From: Pseudalkalibacillus sp051842935
GTDB lineage: Bacteria; Bacillota; Bacilli; Bacillales; Fictibacillaceae
Direction of reading: 5' to 3'
Assembly (NCBI RefSeq): GCF_051842935.1
Contig: NZ_JBPXRR010000001.1
Coordinates: 2,728,001-2,792,000, forward strand
DNA length: 64,000 nt
Below are positions 16,032 through 24,930 of this stretch, piece after piece. Below the pieces are notes generated by a model. The model was given only the letters and a program-made list of their open reading frames with translations, searched no databases and was not told the origin of the DNA. The position numbers were made by a program, and so were the translations under genes. The first letter of the stretch is position 1. Each line of letters opens with the position of its first letter.

Positions 16032-17555
16032 CTACCTTCCTACCCGACCCATGCCGTTGATGATGCGGTCAAGCATTTCATCAATACTCGTAATATTACG
16101 AGCCGCCGCATTATAAGCGTGTTGAAATTGCATCATTTTCGTCATTTCTTCATCTAGAGACACACCGCTTACCGATTGACGACGTTCTTCTACGGATTGC
16201 TTTAATGTATTGGAGTTCTCGACCAGACGGTTCGCCTGTTGCGCACTAACCGCCATTTCACCTATAGCCCCTTCAAAATAACTTTGGAACGTTGCATTCC
16301 CAGTATTAAATGCTAGTGTTTGATCTTTTACATCCGCCAGATTTAGAGCATTACTTCCATCACCAGGATTTCCGTCCATTGAAGCTGCAATATTGCTTAA
16401 TCCATTTGCCCCTGAAATATTGTTATCAAGTGTTAACTTGGATGCAGCACCAGCAAAAGTAGTAGCATCTACAGCTGATGTAAAGGCAAAAAAGTTACCA
16501 CCATTAGCTCCGTTCAAATCATTACCAGCTTGATGTTGCGTATTGAATGCACTAACAAAACGATAAGCCATTTCATCTAGGTCCGCTAGCATATCTGGAT
16601 AGATTCCCTTAACAGAACCTCCAGACTCAAAACCATGAGATTCGAGTAGTCCCTTTAGTTTCCCTTGGCCTAATTGGTCCAATGCACCTGTTGCACCACC
16701 TAGTGCAAACTGATCAAATTCTCCATTACCATCGCTATCAGTAATGGATAATCCGTTTGTAGAGAGTGTACTTCCATCCACTAGGTTGCCGATTGAATTA
16801 CCATTCGAATCTAGTAATTCAACAGTATATTTTCCTTCTGCGATATCAAGTGCTTGTCCACCGCTACCAACTGCCGTTACCTTAACATTGGCAAGCTCTG
16901 ACAAACGATCTACTAATCCATCTCGCTTGTCGTATAAGTCATTTGGCAAATAACCGTGTGGCTCTATTTCACTAATTTGACGGTTAATATCATTGATTTG
17001 CTCTGCGATTGAGTTGATTTCTTTTGTGGTCACATCAATTTGTGTTTTAAAATCATCACGAATAGAGTTTAAAGAAGTTGAAAGATAGTTAAACGTTTCA
17101 GCTAGGGCAACCCCACGCTGGCGAACGACTGAACGCGCTCCCGAGTCTTCTGGATTCACCACTAAATCTTGCAATGATTGCCAGAAGCGATCCATTGTTT
17201 TTGCCAACCCATGGTCAGAAGGTTCATTCATTACTTCTTCCATCTTTTGAAGTGCGTCACTTCGAGCAGACCAATAGCCAGACTTCGTGTTTTCACCTCG
17301 AAATTGTAGATCCAAGAAACTTTCACGCACACGTTGAACCGTCCCAGCCTCTACACCAGTACCCATCTGCCCGGGAACTTGAGGGCGGTTTCGGGCAGCT
17401 GCTGGATAAGGTTCCGTTTGTGAAAAATTGACTCGTTGTCTTGAATAACCAGGTGTACTTGCGTTAGAGATATTATGACCGGTTGTATTCAACGCACTTT
17501 GGTGCGTACGTAAACCTCTCAGTGATGTTTCAAGTCCGTGAAACGTAGATGACAT
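16032..17555 (-). CDS. flgK: Flagellar hook-associated protein FlgK (HAP1)
   Basis: FlgK sits at the hook-filament junction. The 507-residue protein begins STFHGLETSLRGLRTHQSAL with the rod/hook-type motif NTTGHNISNASTPGYSRQR. It ends with the conserved SLDEEMTKMMQFQHAYNAAA and MLDRIINGMG. The middle (about 330-400) is variable. Length and both terminal coiled-coil regions are intact. Confidence 0.97.
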   Translation of the reverse strand: MSSTFHGLETSLRGLRTHQSALNTTGHNISNASTPGYSRQRVNFSQTEPYPAAARNRPQVPGQMGTGVEAGTVQRVRESFLDLQFRGENTKSGYWSARSDALQKMEEVMNEPSDHGLAKTMDRFWQSLQDLVVNPEDSGARSVVRQRGVALAETFNYLSTSLNSIRDDFKTQIDVTTKEINSIAEQINDINRQISEIEPHGYLPNDLYDKRDGLVDRLSELANVKVTAVGSGGQALDIAEGKYTVELLDSNGNSIGNLVDGSTLSTNGLSITDSDGNGEFDQFALGGATGALDQLGQGKLKGLLESHGFESGGSVKGIYPDMLADLDEMAYRFVSAFNTQHQAGNDLNGANGGNFFAFTSAVDATTFAGAASKLTLDNNISGANGLSNIAASMDGNPGDGSNALNLADVKDQTLAFNTGNATFQSYFEGAIGEMAVSAQQANRLVENSNTLKQSVEERRQSVSGVSLDEEMTKMMQFQHAYNAAARNITSIDEMLDRIINGMGRVGR

Positions 17556-17572
17556 TATTCAATGCCGCCTTT

Positions 17573-18076
17573 CTATGCTTTAGAATCAAAAATCGATTGT
17601 TGTTTTTGGTAGCTGTTCTTCTGTTGGGCTTGCCCAGGGCGTCTGTAGTTTCCTGTAGGTTTCTTCGGCTCCATCAACGACAGCGACGCATTGACAAACT
17701 GTAACGATTGTCTCGTCAACTCATTGTTCAACTCATTTTGTTCTTGGAGCTGTTGAATGGTAACCTTCAATTTTTCCTGAACCGCAATTAATTGTTCTTG
17801 ATCTTCCTCATCAAAGAAACGTAAAAGCTGAGCAAGTGCTGGGTTTTCATCAGCCACGATTCCGTTGCGGTTCAACAGTAGCTCTACTTCTCTTACCCGA
17901 TTATCTTCTAACGATTCTATTCGCTGAATGCATTGGGTTTCAAGACTCAGCAAATGATCCAACGATTTAATGTCATTCTTTTTGAGCGTTTCTGTCTTCT
18001 GAACCGACAAGTCCAAAAGCTTTTCGTGCTGTATATGTATATCGGACAAAAGTCCGACCATTTGTTTTGCTGTCAT
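17573..18076 (-). CDS. flgN: FlgN-type export chaperone (YvyG)
   Basis: FlgN escorts FlgK and FlgL to the export apparatus. The 167-residue protein is helical and acidic (MTAKQMVGLLSDIHIQHEKL), with long coiled-coil segments and a disordered Gln/Lys tail (NYRRPGQAQQKNSYQKQQ). ATG 18076 is used because GAGGGTGA precedes it, overlapping the flgM stop region; a nine-codon extension into flgM has no ribosome site. It lies between flgM and flgK as in B. subtilis. Confidence 0.9.
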   Translation of the reverse strand: MTAKQMVGLLSDIHIQHEKLLDLSVQKTETLKKNDIKSLDHLLSLETQCIQRIESLEDNRVREVELLLNRNGIVADENPALAQLLRFFDEEDQEQLIAVQEKLKVTIQQLQEQNELNNELTRQSLQFVNASLSLMEPKKPTGNYRRPGQAQQKNSYQKQQSIFDSKA

Positions 18077-18087
18077 TTCATTCACCC

Positions 18088-18351
18088 TCAGCTTTTCGTC
18101 CAAAAGTCATAAAACTTTTTCGCAACCTTGGCAGCGTCCACCTGATAATTTCCGGATTGAACTTCGTTTTTCAGATGTTCGATCTTTTCCATACGCTCTG
18201 TTGATGCCTTTCCGCTCTTCTGCATTTCAAGTGCCTTTTTTGAAATTTCCAGTTGATCTTGCTTCATTTGTTGTGGCTGCTGTTGAGTTTGTTTATTGAG
18301 CTGGTGTTTGTATGGGTTGTTTGAGATGTTTCCATTTCGATTGATCTTCAA
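18088..18351 (-). CDS. flgM: Anti-sigma-D factor FlgM
   Basis: FlgM holds sigma-D inactive until the hook is complete. The 87-residue protein has a Gln-rich disordered N-terminus and the C-terminal sigma-binding helices (MEKIEHLKNEVQSGNYQVDA, AKKFYDFW). AAGGAGGAAATTCC precedes the ATG. It is co-transcribed with yvyF upstream and flgN downstream, behind the sigma-D promoter at 18825-18851, giving the expected negative loop. Confidence 0.93.
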   Translation of the reverse strand: MKINRNGNISNNPYKHQLNKQTQQQPQQMKQDQLEISKKALEMQKSGKASTERMEKIEHLKNEVQSGNYQVDAAKVAKKFYDFWTKS

Positions 18352-18380
18352 TGGAATTTCCTCCTTACTCCACCTTTGGA

Positions 18381-18776
18381 TTATTTTTCTGTATAGTAAG
18401 TTATTCGTTCATTCACTTGTTGTTTTTGTACAAAACGGTCATGTGTTTCCAATTCTTTTTTCAATTGGTTGTGGCAATCATCGCACGTTCGTCCTGTACT
18501 AATCTGCTTACCGCAACTGTCACATGGGAATGTAAGATTGGGAAATTGACTTGCCCGAAGGCGTCCTTCTCTTACAAACCGGATAATCGTCTTTTCAGGA
18601 ACTCCTGTGGCTTGTGAAACCTCTATTATAGAAGCTTCCCGATTCGCTTTTTTGCGAATGAATTTATAAACCGTTTCAAACATTTTCTCTTCTTCCTGAT
18701 AACACACATCACAGACGGATCGCACCACTTTCGCGAATAAGCGACCACATTGTGCGCAATTGGCTAATTCCGCCAT
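18381..18776 (-). CDS. yvyF: YvyF-like zinc-ribbon flagellar-operon protein
   Basis: The 131-residue protein has an N-terminal zinc-ribbon (Cys7, Cys10, Cys22, Cys25), a central helix-turn-helix-like part (IIEVSQATGVPEKTIIRFVR) and a second CxxC pair (CDSCGKQISTGRTCDDC). This is the family found before flgM in Bacillus, sometimes labelled flagellar operon protein or FlgM-modulating YvyF. DNA binding is suggested by the helix-turn-helix but its target is unknown. It is the first gene after the sigma-D promoter. Confidence 0.88.
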   Translation of the reverse strand: MAELANCAQCGRLFAKVVRSVCDVCYQEEEKMFETVYKFIRKKANREASIIEVSQATGVPEKTIIRFVREGRLRASQFPNLTFPCDSCGKQISTGRTCDDCHNQLKKELETHDRFVQKQQVNERITYYTEK

Positions 18777-18824
18777 AACAGTCTCTCCTTTACATACCTA
18801 CTCCGTATTCTTTATCTAATGTCT

Positions 18825-18851
18825 ATATCGGAAGTTTAAATGAAAAGTTTA
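18825..18851 (-). promoter_or_regulatory. Sigma-D promoter of yvyF-flgM-flgN-flgK-flgL
   Basis: On the minus strand TAAA (18851-18848), exactly 15 bases, TCCGATAT (18832-18825) match TAAA-N15-GCCGATAT with one mismatch. It lies in the comFC-yvyF gap, about 50 bases before yvyF. Confidence 0.85.
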
Positions 18852-18875
18852 ACTTTTAGACATGTTTGGTAGGAA

Positions 18876-19583
18876 TTACCCTCTTGCTAATGTAAAAGAA
18901 GAGACTGTTCGGGCCCCATGGTCTAGTAAAATCTTACCCGCTGCTTCAACAGTGGATCCGGTCGTGTAAATGTCGTCGACTAAGGTGACATCTTTTCCGT
19001 GTATTTTGGCTACAAAATTAGAGTCAAACACAAAAACCGTCTGGATACTAAGACGATCTGTACGTCCCTTTTTACTTTGCTTTTCTTCATGAAGCGGTCT
19101 TGTTAAACAGCTGACAACTTCTTTTCCAAACAGGTTAGCGATTCCTTCTGCTTGATTGAATCCCCGTTCGTACTGTCTTTGTTCACTTAAAGGGATTGGT
19201 ACAAACAAGGACTTCGGAAACTCTTTTCTACCCAACTGGCGAAACTCATCTTTAAATGCTTTAATAAGCTCTACATCTCCACGATATTTGTACTTCGCAA
19301 TGACTTCCTTTGCAAATTCGTTATATATAAGCAATGAACGATTCTTTGTGATAAAACTCCCTTGTTGTTCCCATTTTACACAATCCGAGCATTTATCTCC
19401 ATGACGATATTTCTCAGGAAATAGCGAAAAAGAACGACCGCATTTTCGACAAATATCTCCGTGCAAAAACTCTAACTGCTGCGAACATGTATCACATAAC
19501 AATGACGGACGCTCAATGCTAAAATACATTCGCCATCCAACCTGTGATTGAAAGGGCTGCAAACAATACAAGCACTTATTCAC
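18876..19583 (-). CDS. comFC: Competence protein ComFC (phosphoribosyltransferase-like)
   Basis: ComFC is needed for DNA uptake during transformation; its precise reaction is not known. The 235-residue protein has a zinc-ribbon N-terminus (Cys4, Cys7, Cys30, Cys33, then CRKCGRSF and CSDC) and a PRTase domain with the PRPP loop VTLVDDIYTTGST. It begins with GTG 19583, overlapping the comFA stop by eight bases, so translation is coupled. comFB, which separates these genes in B. subtilis, is absent. Confidence 0.94.
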   Translation of the reverse strand: MNKCLYCLQPFQSQVGWRMYFSIERPSLLCDTCSQQLEFLHGDICRKCGRSFSLFPEKYRHGDKCSDCVKWEQQGSFITKNRSLLIYNEFAKEVIAKYKYRGDVELIKAFKDEFRQLGRKEFPKSLFVPIPLSEQRQYERGFNQAEGIANLFGKEVVSCLTRPLHEEKQSKKGRTDRLSIQTVFVFDSNFVAKIHGKDVTLVDDIYTTGSTVEAAGKILLDHGARTVSSFTLARG

Positions 19584-21066
19584 TATTCAAAGCTCTCTGA
19601 TTATGATCCCGAATCGTCTTCCTAGCTGAAACCATCGCTTTTGATTTCCCGTAATGAAAGTAAACAACTTCGCCATATGGATCCTCAATACTCCGCCCGG
19701 CTCGACCTGCTATTTGGACCAACGCATTGGATGAGAAAACTTCATGTTCCGCTCCTAATATAGCCACATCAATTTCAGGTACCGTGACACCTCTTTCCAA
19801 AATGGTTGTCGTAATGAGCAACTCAATCTCTCCTTTCCGAAATTGATTTAGCTTCTTCAATCTTTCTGGATCTTCCGAATGGACAAACTCACAATTCAGT
19901 TCATTAAGTATGGAATGTACTTCTTTACCGAAATCTACAGTTGGCACAAACACTAGGCATTTTCGCTTCTGTTCGTATCGGGTGGCGATATACGCCATCA
20001 CGTTAGCCGGCAATCTTCGCTTTTTCAATTTCTTGGACCAATTTCCACACCATTCAAATTTAGGTTCTGGTAATGGATAACCATGAAAACGCTTGGAGAT
20101 ATGAACAACTTCAAGGGAATTAAGTTTCAAACGTTGCAACATCGTTTTTGAGGGAGTAGCGGTTAGATAGACCTTTGCGGCCTTCTTTTTAGAGGCTTTT
20201 TCTACTGCAAATTGGAGTGTTTTGTCATATGAGAAAGGATAGGCATCAACTTCATCGACAATTATTAAGTCAAATGCTTCTTTATAGCGAAATAGTTGGT
20301 GCGTAGTAGATAGGATTAGTTGTGAGGTGTCTTTCATTTCGACATTTCCACCATATATAGCTTGTGTATTCACGAAAGGAAACGCTCTCTCAAATCGAGG
20401 AAGGAGTTCAGTCACGACATCCGTTCGCGGTGTTGCTAAACAAACTCGTTTACCTTGTCCAATCGCTCTTTTAATCCCCTCAAATAAGATTTCAGTCTTC
20501 CCTGCTCCGCAAACCGCCCATATCAACAGGTCCTGAGGATGATCAACTACTTCTGTAATTCTCCGAGATGCTGATTGCTGAAGTTCCGAAAGCTGACCAT
20601 CCCACTTTAAGTCAGATGGGTTGCTCCACATAACTTCAGGTCCACTCCATCTCAAAAGTGGTGTACACTGACTGACTCTTCTCATCATGATGCAATTTCG
20701 ACAATACATACATTCTTCCTTACAACGAAAACAGTCGAAAGAAGCAAATAAATCTTGTTCGCGATTTCCACACCTTGCACAACGATATTTCTGATTTTCG
20801 TCTATAATTCCTTTTTCATACGAAATATGACCACTCAAATAATGTTCTTGGATTTTTTCAATAGGAAATGAGAGTTCATCAAGTAGGAGATGTTTTCCGA
20901 ATAAGCATTGTTGGAGCTGAGGATTGAAATGAAATGTAGGATTGAGTGGTAAATGAGGTAGTTCGTTCAATGTTCCAATTGATTGTAGAGGATATACCGT
21001 TGACTTTACGAGAGGTTCAGGACACAAAATCGTTCCTTGTTCAGAAGAAATGGTGGCAAAACGCAT
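19576..21066 (-). CDS. comFA: DNA uptake ATPase/helicase ComFA
   Basis: ComFA is a PriA-like superfamily 2 translocase that helps pull single-stranded DNA into the cell. The 496-residue protein has a four-plus-cysteine zinc module (Cys96, Cys99, Cys112, Cys115 and others to about 125), Walker A AVCGAGKT (184-191), a DEVD Walker B near 270, and the motif VI IAGRAGRS near the C-terminus. ATG 21066 follows AGGTGG; a much longer frame upstream runs inside degV and is rejected. It overlaps comFC. Confidence 0.94.
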   Translation of the reverse strand: MRFATISSEQGTILCPEPLVKSTVYPLQSIGTLNELPHLPLNPTFHFNPQLQQCLFGKHLLLDELSFPIEKIQEHYLSGHISYEKGIIDENQKYRCARCGNREQDLFASFDCFRCKEECMYCRNCIMMRRVSQCTPLLRWSGPEVMWSNPSDLKWDGQLSELQQSASRRITEVVDHPQDLLIWAVCGAGKTEILFEGIKRAIGQGKRVCLATPRTDVVTELLPRFERAFPFVNTQAIYGGNVEMKDTSQLILSTTHQLFRYKEAFDLIIVDEVDAYPFSYDKTLQFAVEKASKKKAAKVYLTATPSKTMLQRLKLNSLEVVHISKRFHGYPLPEPKFEWCGNWSKKLKKRRLPANVMAYIATRYEQKRKCLVFVPTVDFGKEVHSILNELNCEFVHSEDPERLKKLNQFRKGEIELLITTTILERGVTVPEIDVAILGAEHEVFSSNALVQIAGRAGRSIEDPYGEVVYFHYGKSKAMVSARKTIRDHNQRALNSE

Positions 21067-21085
21067 CAGCTTTGCCACCTGTTCA

Positions 21086-21937
21086 TTATTCTTTGATCCA
21101 TGTAAGACCGATACTTCCTTCACCGAGATGAGTTCCAATGACAGGACCGAAATAAGATATAATAATTTCAGAATTCGGATAGTCCTTCTGTAATTCATCG
21201 GCGTACTCTTTAGCTTCCTCTTCACGATTTGCGTGAATGACGGAAATGGTTGCCTTGTCTTCAGGCTTAACATCTTCATGAATAAGTTCAAACAAACGTT
21301 TGATTGCTTTTTTACGCGTGCGGATTTTTTCATAAGGAACAATTTTCTTATCGACAAAACGTAAGACTGGCTTCACTTGTAAAAGGTTTCCTACAAAAAA
21401 CTGCGCACTATTCAATCGACCACCACGGTGTAAGTGACTCAAATCATCAACCATAAAATAAGCTGGAATACCTTTTGCGCGAATCACCGTCAAACGCGAA
21501 AAAATGACCTTTGCGGCTTGCCCTTGCTGTGCCATTTTAGCTGCTTCCAAAACAAAAAATCCTTGCGGCATACAACTGATCTCGGAGTCGAAAATATGGA
21601 CATCGATGTTATCCACCATGGTCTCAGCAGACTGTGCACTTTGGAAAGTTCCGCTGATTTCACTAGATAACGTAATGACGATGACATCCGTATACCCTTC
21701 TTCAGCAAGCTTCTCGTATAAATCCGCAAAAAGCCCGACTGCAGGTTGAGATGTCTTAGGTAACTTTCCGCCCTCTCGCACCTGTTGATAAAAATCTTCT
21801 GCGCTGATTTCCTTTTCTTCCTGATACGATTCATTTTCAAAGATGACGTTCAACGGAACCATCTTGATATCGTATTGATCCCGGAGCGACTTCGGTAAGT
21901 ACGAAGTGCTGTCTGTAACTATCGCAACTTTATGCAT
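21086..21937 (-). CDS. degV: DegV family fatty-acid-binding protein
   Basis: The 283-residue protein begins MHKVAIVTDSTSYLPKSL, the DegV hallmark (TDSTS), and has GKLPKTSQPAVG and ITLSSEISGTFQSA. DegV/FakB proteins bind a fatty acid, and FakB types present it to FakA kinase for acyl-phosphate formation. The ligand here is unknown. It lies between degU and comFA as in B. subtilis (yviA) and has a spaced start, 190 bases after degU. Confidence 0.93.
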   Translation of the reverse strand: MHKVAIVTDSTSYLPKSLRDQYDIKMVPLNVIFENESYQEEKEISAEDFYQQVREGGKLPKTSQPAVGLFADLYEKLAEEGYTDVIVITLSSEISGTFQSAQSAETMVDNIDVHIFDSEISCMPQGFFVLEAAKMAQQGQAAKVIFSRLTVIRAKGIPAYFMVDDLSHLHRGGRLNSAQFFVGNLLQVKPVLRFVDKKIVPYEKIRTRKKAIKRLFELIHEDVKPEDKATISVIHANREEEAKEYADELQKDYPNSEIIISYFGPVIGTHLGEGSIGLTWIKE

Positions 21938-22087
21938 ACCATGATCCTTTCTATTATTTTTCCCCTCTTTTATGTATTTGACTTCTAAGGGGGAATTACC
22001 TTCTCTATTTTACTTGAAACTCTCTAAAAATGCTTCAACCGAAACAAATGACCAATGAAACGCACTCATCCAAGAATTTACGCAATC

Positions 22088-22117
22088 AAAAAGACCTTCC
22101 ACTCTCCGCAGAAGGTC
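22088..22117 (-). terminator. Terminator of degSU
   Basis: On the minus strand GACCTTC/GAAGGTC (7 bp, 11-base loop) is followed by TTTTTGATT, 13 bases past the degU stop. Confidence 0.85.
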
Positions 22118-22129
22118 CTCACACATCTC

Positions 22130-22849
22130 TTAATTCACTTTTACCCAACCGTTCTTGATCGCTTCAACAACTGCCTGGGTACGGTCGTTCACGTTCATCT
22201 TTTGCAGGATATTACTTACATGGTTTTTGACCGTTTTTTCACTGATATAAAGGGCTTCTCCAATCGAACGGTTACTCTTTCCATCCGCCAACATTTGAAG
22301 CACCTCACACTCACGTCGAGTTAAGATATGAAGTGGCTTACGGTATTCAACTTCCTTAAAGCCAACTTCTCCATTGCCTCCATTAGCTGATCCGTTGCCT
22401 TGTGTCTTGATTCGGCGGAATTCGCTGATCAAGTTTACGGTTACCTTCGGATGAAGGTATGCACCACCGTCAGCGACAACCTTAACTGCATCAATCAAAG
22501 CGTCTGCATCCATTTCCTTCAACAGGTAACCAGACGCACCCGTTTGCACAGCATGCGTAACATAAGCCTCATCATCATGGATCGATAGGATGATGACCTT
22601 GATGTCTGGGTATTTCTCCACAAGACGACGAGTAGCCTCTACACCATTGATGTTCGGCATGTTGATGTCCATCAAGACAACATCCGGTTGATGAGTTTCT
22701 ATCAACTCGACCGCATCTTGTCCATCGTCACCTTCTGCTACAACTTCAAAATTCTCTTCCATATCCAAAATCCGTTTGACACCTTCACGGAATAGCTTAT
22801 GGTCATCAATTAGTACGATTCTCGTCTTTACGGCGTTCATTTGTGTCAT
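22130..22849 (-). CDS. degU: Response regulator DegU
   Basis: DegU controls exoenzymes, competence and motility. The 239-residue protein has a receiver domain with acidic pocket DD (residues 15-16) and phospho-acceptor Asp61 (VVLMDINMPN), then a LuxR-type helix-turn-helix (LTRRECEVLQMLADGKSNR). Start ATG 22849 overlaps the degS stop as ATGA and has AGGAGG at seven bases, better than the ATG two codons upstream. The linker contains a Gly/Asn-rich stretch. Confidence 0.96.
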   Translation of the reverse strand: MTQMNAVKTRIVLIDDHKLFREGVKRILDMEENFEVVAEGDDGQDAVELIETHQPDVVLMDINMPNINGVEATRRLVEKYPDIKVIILSIHDDEAYVTHAVQTGASGYLLKEMDADALIDAVKVVADGGAYLHPKVTVNLISEFRRIKTQGNGSANGGNGEVGFKEVEYRKPLHILTRRECEVLQMLADGKSNRSIGEALYISEKTVKNHVSNILQKMNVNDRTQAVVEAIKNGWVKVN

Positions 22850-24000
22850 GTCCATGCCTCCTGCTCAGTTAATGGTATTTGTATAAAAATTAAAGTCCCT
22901 TTGCCTGGGTTCGTATCTATTTTCAAAGTCCCCTCTAAAAGATCGACTCGTTCCTTCATACCAATCAAGCCAAAGGATTGTTCTTTTTTCTCATCAGGAT
23001 CAAAACCAATTCCATTATCTCTTACTAAAATGGATAAGTTCTGTTGGAATTCGACTTTCACCTGTATTTCATCGGCTTTTGCATGCTTACATGCATTTTG
23101 GACAGATTCTTGAATCAATCGGTATGTTGCTACTTCCATTTTAGAAGGAAGTCTGCGTTCATTACCAAAACTTCTTAGCTGAATGTTGATTCCGGTTGAT
23201 TCAGACAGGTTCCTTAAATATTTCTCTAACGTTGGAACAAGTCCTAAGTCATCGAGTGCCATCGGCCTCAGGTCATAAATGATTCTTCGGACTTCAGTCA
23301 AGGCTTCTTTAACCATATGCCTTAGATCTTTTAGTTCGCTACGCGCCTCTTCGACACCTTTTTGCATGTATATTTTTTCAATTAGTTCAGATCTCAACAA
23401 TACGTTTGCAAGCATTTGCGCCGGCCCATCGTGTATTTCGCGTGAGACTCGACCTCGTTCTTCCTCTTGTGCCTCGATGATTTGAAGCCCAAAATCCTGC
23501 TTGGCCTGAGCATCTTTTACCATTTCGCCGACTTTTCGTAAATCCGCGTCCAAGTAATTCAACACAACGCTGATCTGGCTTACCAATCGTTCTGCGCGTT
23601 CAATCGTTTCCTTTAAATTCAGAAGTCGCCGTTCAATATCATCTCTTCTCTGACGAAGAGCAGCTTCTTTTTGACGGGTAGAAATCAATTGAACCTGGTA
23701 TTCACTTGCTGTTTCATACGCTTGTTTGATTTCTTGCTCTCCATAACGTTCAAAGTGCTTACTTACTTCAGCAAGCTTTGCACGAGATAGTCGAGACTTG
23801 GTTTCAAGGACATCGCCTTGTTGGATCACCTTTAACACTTGCTCTTTAATTTCTTTCAATTCACTTGTTAACTGTTCGAACTCTTGTCGAGATTGCTCGC
23901 CAATTTCAAAGATCTGTTCTTTACTCTCGGTAACAGTGGCAATCGTTTTATCCAAGATCGTATCGATACTTGTTGGATCAAACGTTTTTGTAGTCGTCAT
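22846..24000 (-). CDS. degS: Sensor histidine kinase DegS
   Basis: DegS is the cytoplasmic kinase partner of DegU. The 384-residue protein has a long N-terminal coiled-coil sensor region (about 1-175), the HisKA_3 helix with His190 (VSREIHDGPAQMLANV), and an HATPase with VRDNGIGFDP and GLIGMKERVDLL. There are no membrane segments, as in B. subtilis DegS. It is co-translated with degU (ATGA overlap). Confidence 0.97.
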   Translation of the reverse strand: MTTTKTFDPTSIDTILDKTIATVTESKEQIFEIGEQSRQEFEQLTSELKEIKEQVLKVIQQGDVLETKSRLSRAKLAEVSKHFERYGEQEIKQAYETASEYQVQLISTRQKEAALRQRRDDIERRLLNLKETIERAERLVSQISVVLNYLDADLRKVGEMVKDAQAKQDFGLQIIEAQEEERGRVSREIHDGPAQMLANVLLRSELIEKIYMQKGVEEARSELKDLRHMVKEALTEVRRIIYDLRPMALDDLGLVPTLEKYLRNLSESTGINIQLRSFGNERRLPSKMEVATYRLIQESVQNACKHAKADEIQVKVEFQQNLSILVRDNGIGFDPDEKKEQSFGLIGMKERVDLLEGTLKIDTNPGKGTLIFIQIPLTEQEAWT

Positions 24001-24160
24001 TCCTATGCCTCCAATACTACTGTACCGAACATTTAGTAGTAGGTACTAGGTCCTTCTTTCCTAATTATCCCATAATCTATGCCAATATTTTCCCCATTCG
24101 ATATACGTTTCGAACTCACCTAAGGATTTATGACTTTATTACTCAATTTTTTTGTAAAAT

Positions 24161-24189
24161 TTGATGGGATAATGGTCCAGATATATAAT
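24161..24189 (+). promoter_or_regulatory. Sigma-A-type promoter of yvyE
   Basis: TTGATG (24161-24166), 17 bases, TATAAT (24184-24189), about 34 bases before yvyE. Confidence 0.75.
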
Positions 24190-24222
24190 AAGTAATGTTA
24201 TTGAATATATCTGGAGGTATTT

Positions 24223-24867
24223 ATGCTCTCATCATATTATACCGTAAAAACGTACGGAGAACACGAACAAATCATACAAAAGTCTAGATTCATCGGCTAT
24301 GTCCAAAGGGTTGAAACGGAAGAGGAAGCCCAACATTTCATTCAAGAAATCAAGAAAAAGCACCATGGTGCGAATCATAACTGTTCAGCCTACCTCATAG
24401 GCGAAAATGATCAGATTCAAAAAGCCAATGATGACGGTGAACCAAGTGGTACTGCTGGAGTCCCGATATTAGAGGTCCTCAAAAAAAGAAAATTGAAAAA
24501 TACTGTAGTAGTAATTACCCGCTACTTTGGTGGAATCAAACTCGGAGCAGGTGGATTAATACGTGCTTACGGCTCTTCTACATCTAAAGTACTAGATGCG
24601 ACAGGAATTGTCGAAAAGGTGATGGTTAAGCAATTTTCCATCAAGATCGATTACACGTTATTAGGGAAAATCCAGAATGACATCAAGCAAACCAACTTTA
24701 TACTGAATGACATTACTTATTTGGATAAGGTGGACTTAAACATTTATGTACGATTACAAGACGTTAAGGATTTCCATAACTGGATTACGAACATTACTAT
24801 GGATGCTCACGAGCTTGATGAAAAAGAGGATCTTTATATTGAAATAGACGTTAAAGAATCTTCATGA
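24223..24867 (+). CDS. yvyE: YigZ/IMPACT family protein
   Basis: The 214-residue protein has the N-terminal UPF0029/IMPACT domain with KKKHHGANHNCSAYLIG, DDGEPSGTAGVP and TRYFGGIKLGAGGLIRAY, followed by a small C-terminal DUF1949-type domain. In the family the N-terminal domain is tied to translation control or nucleic-acid binding; its bacterial function is not settled. It diverges from degS and precedes tagO, as in B. subtilis. GGAGG lies before the ATG. Confidence 0.93.
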   Translation: MLSSYYTVKTYGEHEQIIQKSRFIGYVQRVETEEEAQHFIQEIKKKHHGANHNCSAYLIGENDQIQKANDDGEPSGTAGVPILEVLKKRKLKNTVVVITRYFGGIKLGAGGLIRAYGSSTSKVLDATGIVEKVMVKQFSIKIDYTLLGKIQNDIKQTNFILNDITYLDKVDLNIYVRLQDVKDFHNWITNITMDAHELDEKEDLYIEIDVKESS

Positions 24868-24930
24868 AACAGGTTAAATTCGTCTGCCTTTACCTATACT
24901 AATAAACGACAAATATAGGTTAGGGCGATT

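Noticed and set aside
21067..21357. N-terminal extension of comFA
   Set aside because: The added codons lie within degV in another frame; a good ribosome site precedes ATG 21066.
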